From Opitutia bacterium UBA7397 (GTDB taxonomy: Bacteria > Verrucomicrobiota > Verrucomicrobiia > Opitutales > UBA953): DNA of 10,358 nt. A model generated the notes under the pieces. The model was not told the DNA's origin. It did not search any database and saw only the letters and a list, made by a program, of their open reading frames with translations. How positions within the stretch are numbered: position 1 is the first letter of the stretch; every line of letters begins with the position of its first letter. The stretch lies in contig DKND01000079.1 of NCBI GenBank assembly GCA_002470605.1, forward strand, positions 1,097 to 11,454, in the 5' to 3' direction. The position numbers were made by a program, and so were the translations under genes. Shown one piece after another: positions 6,185 to 10,358 of this stretch.

Positions 6185-7479
6185 ATCCCGCCGACAACTC
6201 TCCCCTCTGGATCCGCGGCGCCCGCGTGATCGATCCCTCCGCCAAGCGCGACGAAGCCAAGGGCGATGTCTTCGCCCTCGACGGCAAGTTCGTCGACCAT
6301 CTCTCCGCCGCCGACCAGGCCAAGGCCCGCGTCATCGACGGACAGGGACTCGTCGTCGCCCCGGGCTTCGTTGACCTGAACTGCCGCCTCGGCGAACCAG
6401 GCCGCACGGCCCGCGAGACGATCCGCAGCGGCACCCGCGCGGCCGCCGCCGGCGGTTTTACCACCGTGGTCACGATGCCCGACTGCTTACCGGCCGCCGA
6501 TAATATCGGCACAATCCAACTTCTCCGCGAAATCTGCGCGCGCGACGCCGCGGTACGCGTGCTCCCGACGGGCACCCTTACCAAAGGCCATGAAGGCAAG
6601 GCCCTGGCCCCTCTCGGCACGATGAAGAAGGCCGGCGTGGTCGCCGTCACCGACACGACTTCGGGCGTGCAGAACAACGAGATTATGCGTCGCGCCCTGG
6701 AATACGCTGCGATGTTCGACCTGGTCGTCCTCGACCATTGCCAAGACAGCAGTATGACCGAAGGCGGACAGATGCACGAAGCCGCTTGGTCTCTCCGCCT
6801 CGGCCTCCGCGGCCTACCCCGCGCTGCCGAAGAAATCGTGGTCTCGAGCGACTGTCTGCTCGCCGAACTCACCAAGGCCCGCATCCACCTGCAGCACCTT
6901 TCCTCCGGCGGCTCCGCCGAAATCGTCCGCCGCGCGAAAGCTCGCGGACTCTCCATCACCGCCGAAGTTTCTGCCTTACACCTGCTGCTGACCGACGGAG
7001 CCTTAGCCCAATACGACACCCATCTGAAACTCAATCCGCCCTTACGCGAAGAGTCCGACCGGCTGGCCCTGATCGCTGCACTCGTCGACGGCACCATCGA
7101 TGCGATCTGCTCCGACCACTCGCCGTGCACGGCGACCGAGAAAGATTGTGAATTTGACCAAGCCCCCTTCGGTGCGGCCACCTTGGAAACCACTTTCGCG
7201 GCCGCCTACGAAGCCATTGTCGCCGGCGGCCATGCAGACTTGGCCCTGCTTCTCGCACGTCTCACTTCAGGTCCAGCCCGCGTGCTCGGCTTAAATGCCG
7301 GCACCCTACGTACTGGAGCCGAAGCCGACTTGGTCTTGATCGATCCAAAGACCCGATGGACAACCTCGATTGCCGCCCAACAATCCAAGGGGGGGAATAA
7401 TCCTCTAGCTAAACGCACGTTTACGAGCCGGATCCGTTCAACCTATGTCGGCGGTCGCTTAGTCAGCGGCACCGCTTAA
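6181..7479 (+). CDS. pyrC: Dihydroorotase-like protein lacking the HxH metal site (PyrC', probably non-catalytic)
   Basis: A 432-residue class I dihydroorotase homologue of normal length. Active enzymes read DLHVHLREPG where strand 1 supplies two metal-binding His and a substrate-binding Arg; here it reads DLNCRLGEPG (65-74), so His, His and Arg are Asn67, Arg69 and Gly71. The substrate Asn of MPN is Asp101 (MPDC), and the PHHL motif is ALHL (265-268). Other ligand positions remain: Asp158, His186, His239 and Asp312 (SDHSP). The reading frame is clean, so this is divergence and not decay. Pseudomonas pyrBC' operons encode a comparable inactive PyrC' that is needed to assemble aspartate transcarbamoylase, and I infer the same role here. 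The ATGA overlap with pyrB supports equimolar production. A catalytic dihydroorotase should be encoded elsewhere. Confidence 0.92.
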   Translation: MNPADNSPLWIRGARVIDPSAKRDEAKGDVFALDGKFVDHLSAADQAKARVIDGQGLVVAPGFVDLNCRLGEPGRTARETIRSGTRAAAAGGFTTVVTMPDCLPAADNIGTIQLLREICARDAAVRVLPTGTLTKGHEGKALAPLGTMKKAGVVAVTDTTSGVQNNEIMRRALEYAAMFDLVVLDHCQDSSMTEGGQMHEAAWSLRLGLRGLPRAAEEIVVSSDCLLAELTKARIHLQHLSSGGSAEIVRRAKARGLSITAEVSALHLLLTDGALAQYDTHLKLNPPLREESDRLALIAALVDGTIDAICSDHSPCTATEKDCEFDQAPFGAATLETTFAAAYEAIVAGGHADLALLLARLTSGPARVLGLNAGTLRTGAEADLVLIDPKTRWTTSIAAQQSKGGNNPLAKRTFTSRIRSTYVGGRLVSGTA

Positions 7480-7480
7480 C

Positions 7481-8404
7481 ATGCCCGCCGAGCTTCAAGC
7501 GACTTTCGCTGGCTTCGGTCTCGCCGATTGGATTTTTGTCGGATGGAGCCTCGTTCTCAGCGGTGTCGGCCTCTTTACGCTGACGCGTGGCTACGCGCTC
7601 CCAGGCGTCGATCATCCGGTGCGACTCCGCGGACTGAGCGCCACGGCCCTAAGTTTCTTATCACTCGGGCTTTTCTTTTTCGCGGTTTATTCCTCGGCAA
7701 ATCTTTTCACCAGCCTCTTTATCAAATCCAACGGGGCCGGCCTCGGGCATCAAATGTTAGCCCAGTTCCTCGGCCAAATGGTCGGTGTCGGCACTTTGTT
7801 ATTCTTAGGTAACGTCACCCGAGGCACGGTGGCATGGGCCCCCTCGGCCGTCCTCGAAGGCGAACCCTTGCCGGCGGTCTTTTCAAATCTCAAAAGTGAA
7901 CTGCGGTTCACCTGGAGTGCTTGCACGCTCCGCAACTGGCTAGGCTCCTTCCTCTCTGTCGTCGGCTTGGCCGTTTTGGCTACCTTAACCTGGAAAGCTT
8001 TTTATTGGTTCTGCAGCCTGCAGGGCCAGGTACTTCCCGAAGAACCGCAGCAACTCGTCGAAACTCTCGCCAAATGGAACGGCCCGGCCTGGCAGCTGTG
8101 GGCAATCTTCCTCGCCATCGCCATCGGTGCGCCCGTCGTCGAAGAGCTGGCTTTTCGCGGCACGCTTTATAATTCGCTCAAAGGTTGGCTGCCACGCGGC
8201 TATGCCATCGTCGTGACGGGCCTGCTCTTCAGCATCGTGCACGGCAGCGCTTCGGCTTTCTTGCCGCTTTTCGCCTTCGGCTGCTTCCTTTGCATCGTCC
8301 GCGACCGCTTCGGCCTCTTCACCTGCATGGGCGTCCACGCGGCTTTTAACGCCCATAACTTTTTCTGGCTCTTGCTCGCCCCCACGGCTTCGACCAGATT
8401 CTGA
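7481..8404 (+). CDS. CPBP-family intramembrane metalloprotease (CAAX/Abi type)
   Basis: A 307-residue polytopic membrane protein of the CPBP family, glutamate-type intramembrane proteases related to eukaryotic Rce1. The three motifs are intact: EELAFR at 221-226 (Glu221, Glu222, Arg226), FSIVHG at 250-255 (His254) and HAAFNAHNF at 286-294 (His286, Asn290). About eight hydrophobic segments are visible: roughly 14-36, 53-80, 92-110, 152-178, 205-220, 240-252, 258-273 and 283-299. The N-terminal half is poorly conserved in the family. The substrate is unknown; bacterial members have been linked to bacteriocin immunity, protein maturation and phage abortive infection. It starts one nucleotide after the pyrC stop and ends three nucleotides before thiL, so it sits inside a housekeeping transcript, which favours a housekeeping role over defence. 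Confidence 0.9.
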   Translation: MPAELQATFAGFGLADWIFVGWSLVLSGVGLFTLTRGYALPGVDHPVRLRGLSATALSFLSLGLFFFAVYSSANLFTSLFIKSNGAGLGHQMLAQFLGQMVGVGTLLFLGNVTRGTVAWAPSAVLEGEPLPAVFSNLKSELRFTWSACTLRNWLGSFLSVVGLAVLATLTWKAFYWFCSLQGQVLPEEPQQLVETLAKWNGPAWQLWAIFLAIAIGAPVVEELAFRGTLYNSLKGWLPRGYAIVVTGLLFSIVHGSASAFLPLFAFGCFLCIVRDRFGLFTCMGVHAAFNAHNFFWLLLAPTASTRF

Positions 8405-8407
8405 TCC

Positions 8408-9370
8408 ATGGGCGCCCTGACCTCTCATGCCGCGCAAAGTGTGGCGACGTTGACCGAGGAAGAAATTATCCGGCGCGTCGTCTCGGCCCTCGCCGAAGTC
8501 TGCCCCCCTTTCCCGGCCGGCCCCGGGGGTGATTGCGCGATTTTTCCGTCCACGGGTGGAAGGCTTTATCGGGTCAGCACCGTAGACTCGGTCCTGCTTG
8601 GGCGGCACTTTGACCTTTCCTGCAGCGGCATGCGCGCGGGAGCTAAATTAGTGAATCGTAATCTGAGCGACTTGGCCGCCGCCGGAGCCACCCCCTCCGA
8701 CAGTCTGCTTTCCCTTCTGATCGGGCCCGACGTAGATGCGGCGTGGTTGGTTGATTTCGCCCATGGCGCCGGACGGGCCGCCGCCCAAGCCGGACTCACG
8801 GTGGTCGGCGGCGATGTTTGTCGCGCCGCACCTGGCTCTTTTGCGGCGACGCTCGCCGTCCAAGGCTTCTCCCATCGCGTCCTGACCCGGCGGACCAGCC
8901 AGCCGGGCGATATCCTTTTTGTCACCGGCCAGCTCGGGGGTTCGATTTACGGCAAGCACCTCGACTTCAAACCTCGCCTCGCGGAAGGCGAATGGCTTTG
9001 CGGACGCGGCGAAGTCACGGCCTGCACGGATCTCTCCGACGGGCTGGCGAAAGACTTGCCCGGGCTGCTTGGCTCGCATCGCAACGCCCGCCTTGAGCTG
9101 TCAGCCTTACCCGTTGCGGATGCCGCCCTCGCCCTCGCGCGCGCCGATGGCCGACCCGCGTCAGAACACGCCCTGCAAGATGGTGAAGATTATGAACTGC
9201 TCTTCACCGTCAGCGCGGACCGCGCGGATTTATTAGAACGCGACTTCAAACAGGCCTTCAAAACCACCGGCATCACCCGAGTGGGAAGCATCGAGACGGG
9301 CGAAGGGTTGGCCTATGATATCGCCAGCGGGCAACCGCTCGCGGTTCGTGGCTTCGGCCATTTCGCCTGA
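8408..9370 (+). CDS. thiL: Thiamine-monophosphate kinase
   Basis: A 320-residue AIRS-type kinase that phosphorylates thiamine monophosphate to the cofactor thiamine diphosphate, the last step of the pathway. Family motifs in order: GGDCAIF (40-46), STVDSVLLGRHFD (57-69), VNRNLSDLAAAGATP (82-96), VVGGDVC (132-138), PRLAEG (189-194), TDLSDGLAKDL (207-217) and LQDGEDYELLF (256-266). The metal-binding acids Asp60, Asp87, Asp136, Asp208 and Asp211 are kept. The usual GDD of the first motif is GGD here, so one Asp is replaced by Gly and only Asp42 remains. The ATG lies 3 nt after the CPBP gene without a Shine-Dalgarno sequence, so coupling to upstream translation is likely. It ends the plus-strand run and converges on the next gene across 27 nt. 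Confidence 0.93.
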   Translation: MGALTSHAAQSVATLTEEEIIRRVVSALAEVCPPFPAGPGGDCAIFPSTGGRLYRVSTVDSVLLGRHFDLSCSGMRAGAKLVNRNLSDLAAAGATPSDSLLSLLIGPDVDAAWLVDFAHGAGRAAAQAGLTVVGGDVCRAAPGSFAATLAVQGFSHRVLTRRTSQPGDILFVTGQLGGSIYGKHLDFKPRLAEGEWLCGRGEVTACTDLSDGLAKDLPGLLGSHRNARLELSALPVADAALALARADGRPASEHALQDGEDYELLFTVSADRADLLERDFKQAFKTTGITRVGSIETGEGLAYDIASGQPLAVRGFGHFA

Positions 9371-9397
9371 GCCGGCAAGAGCTACCGATAAAAATCT

Positions 9398-9853
9398 TCA
9401 GAGTTTAAACTGCCTAATGATCACGAAGAGGGCGAAGATCAGCGAACAGCCCGCGAACGTGACCGTGGTCGTCTCGTAAGTCGCCAACAGACGTAAAACC
9501 GTATCCAGTAAGGTAAGGCATTCGCGCGTATCGGTCTCGGCCTGGTTCAGCGAGGCCGTCGCATTCTGGTCCGCTTCTTCGACTTTCTTATTGTCGGATT
9601 TCAGGGTATCTCCCGGTCCGATGAGGACCGTCATCGTGGCCGTGGACTTCATGGCCTTTTTATAGGCCTCGACGGAGCTTTGAATGCCGGCGGTGGCATT
9701 GCGTACTTTCTCGGTGGTATCTTTAAGTTCATGGCTGAACCAAAGACCCGCGAGGGAAACCAGCAAGGTCACCACGACCATGCCGACGATGCCGACTTCT
9801 GCTTGAACGAGGCCGCCCTTGAGGGGACGGCGCGATAATCGTATTTTGCTCAT
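9398..9853 (-). CDS. Small membrane protein with prepilin-like N terminus, function unknown
   Basis: A 151-residue protein that I cannot assign to a family. A basic N terminus (KIRLSRRPLKGG) leads into a hydrophobic helix at 20-39. Residues 40-128 are hydrophilic and helical with heptad-like spacing (Ala, Glu, Lys, Thr). A second membrane helix lies at 131-147. The segment GG-LVQAEVGIVG has Gly14 followed by Leu15 and then Glu19 at +5, the pattern of type IV prepilin cleavage sites. The C-terminal membrane helix is not typical of pilins, so the match may be chance. Two membrane helices bracketing a helical extracytoplasmic domain also resemble a sensor or chemoreceptor input module without a signalling domain. 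The ATG has no ribosome site. It lies 25 nt downstream of the next minus-strand gene and is probably co-transcribed with it. Confidence 0.75.
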   Translation of the reverse strand: MSKIRLSRRPLKGGLVQAEVGIVGMVVVTLLVSLAGLWFSHELKDTTEKVRNATAGIQSSVEAYKKAMKSTATMTVLIGPGDTLKSDNKKVEEADQNATASLNQAETDTRECLTLLDTVLRLLATYETTTVTFAGCSLIFALFVIIRQFKL

Positions 9854-9868
9854 ATTTTTGATAGTTTG

Positions 9869-9878
9869 TGTATGTAAA
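9869..9878 (-). promoter_or_regulatory. Single copy of the TetR operator half-site
   Basis: On the minus strand TTTACATACA occurs 15 nt before the ATG at 9853, identical to the full 10-bp arm of the operator at 54-77. The partner arm is missing (the following bases are CAAACTATCAAAAA). It falls in the 25-nt gap between two minus-strand genes. A TetR dimer would not normally bind a lone half-site well, so this may be coincidence. Confidence 0.2.
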
Positions 9879-10358
9879 TCAGGGTGTGCGCGGGCGGCGA
9901 CGCGGGCGGACGGTAGGCGGCACGGTGGCCGCAGGCTTCTTTTTAGGGGTGGAGCGCTTCCGGCCCGACGAACGTTTGCGCCGGGAAGGCTTACGCCGGG
10001 CTTTCTTATTCATCCCCAGCTTCTGCTGGATGGTGAAGGTCATCCAGTCCACAAGTTCGGGCGAAAGCGCCCCCGTGAGGCCTTGGATGATCGCCTTATT
10101 GATGGCCGAGAGCTCCCACTGGAAAGTGACAAAAAAAGCGATGATCGAGAAGATGGCGGCCGCCAAGATGTGCTTGAGCGAACGCACCCAGTGCGTCGTC
10201 GCCGCCTCATCGATGAGCAGCCGACCGACCATCGCCGCCGCGCCGATCAACGAGACGATCCAGCCCCCATGGCGGAACGCGAGGATTGCGGCCGCGAAAT
10301 TATTTGCCGCGTTCGGCCCCTTGCCCGCCTTGATCGCCAAGACCGAAGCCTGGGCAAA
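9879..10358 (-). CDS. Membrane protein with basic C-terminal tail, 5' end outside the window
   Basis: The frame is open to the right-hand edge, so the start probably lies outside. The only internal candidate near the edge is a TTG at 10340, and the six codons before it (FAQASV) continue in frame without a stop. The visible 159 residues hold two membrane helices (about 31-48 and 62-80), an amphipathic segment IIQGLTGALSPELVDWM (90-106), and a strongly basic, Pro/Ser/Lys/Arg-rich tail from 118 to the end. Two short helices with a charged tail are reminiscent of phage holins, but no phage gene is nearby and the tail is unusually long, so I do not name it a holin. The tail could bind nucleic acid or membrane phospholipid on the cytoplasmic side. 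The function is unknown. Confidence 0.7.
   Translation of the reverse strand, partial: FAQASVLAIKAGKGPNAANNFAAAILAFRHGGWIVSLIGAAAMVGRLLIDEAATTHWVRSLKHILAAAIFSIIAFFVTFQWELSAINKAIIQGLTGALSPELVDWMTFTIQQKLGMNKKARRKPSRRKRSSGRKRSTPKKKPAATVPPTVRPRRRPRTP

Noticed and set aside
6174..7193. Long minus-strand open frame (339 codons) opposite the pyrC homologue
   Set aside because: It lies wholly antisense to a clear gene, is rich in Arg/Ser as expected from the complement of GC-rich codons, and shows no family motif.
7481..8404. Abortive-infection defence gene
   Set aside because: The CPBP family is sometimes labelled Abi, but the gene is tightly embedded between biosynthetic genes and no defence partner is present.
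9398..10358. Prophage lysis module (holin pair)
   Set aside because: Two-helix topology alone is not enough; there is no endolysin, tail or integrase gene and no attachment site in view.

Overview
The window looks like ordinary chromosome of a GC-rich Gram-negative bacterium, roughly 60% GC by eye. Verrucomicrobiota, perhaps the Opitutales side, is my best guess. The reasons are a secreted GxDLY/SGNH hydrolase, a pyrB-pyrC-CPBP-thiL run, and start codons with almost no Shine-Dalgarno sequence. This placement is an inference from gene content, not from a marker gene.

Layout. (1) 54-3297, plus strand: an AcrR/TtgR-type TetR repressor with a palindromic operator just upstream, then a secreted coiled-coil protein overlapping it by GTGA, a secreted SGNH hydrolase, and a queuosine-precursor (YhhQ/VUT) transporter. 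(2) 3298-3665: a gene-free stretch rich in stem-loops, ending in a strong hairpin that probably terminates transcription. (3) 3666-4141, minus strand: tRNA-Leu(UAA) and a small DUF3147 membrane protein. (4) 4245-5036, plus strand: trpA. (5) 5037-5242: a lower-GC leader with competing hairpins in front of pyrB, and a curious protein-like open frame on the other strand. (6) 5243-9370, plus strand: a tight four-gene run, pyrB - pyrC-like - CPBP protease - thiL, with junctions of -4, +1 and +3 nt. (7) 9398-10358, minus strand: two small membrane proteins of unknown function, the second cut by the window edge.

How the genes work together. PyrB is an intact aspartate transcarbamoylase. The translationally coupled PyrC homologue has lost the HxH metal-binding motif (Asn-Cys-Arg instead) and several substrate-binding positions, so it should be a non-catalytic partner of PyrB, as in the pyrBC' arrangement of Pseudomonas. 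A true dihydroorotase must then lie elsewhere in the genome. The CPBP protease and ThiL share the transcript but have no obvious link to pyrimidine synthesis. The AcrR-like regulator probably controls itself and the coupled secreted protein through the operator at 54-77. An RND efflux system, the usual AcrR target, is not visible here but could lie to the left.

The points most worth a second look are the pseudo-dihydroorotase, the operator with AcrR half-sites at altered spacing, the hairpin-dense intergenic region, the pyrB leader, the minus-strand protein-like frame in that leader, and the prepilin-like N terminus of the 9398-9853 protein. I see no mobile element, CRISPR array or clear defence system.
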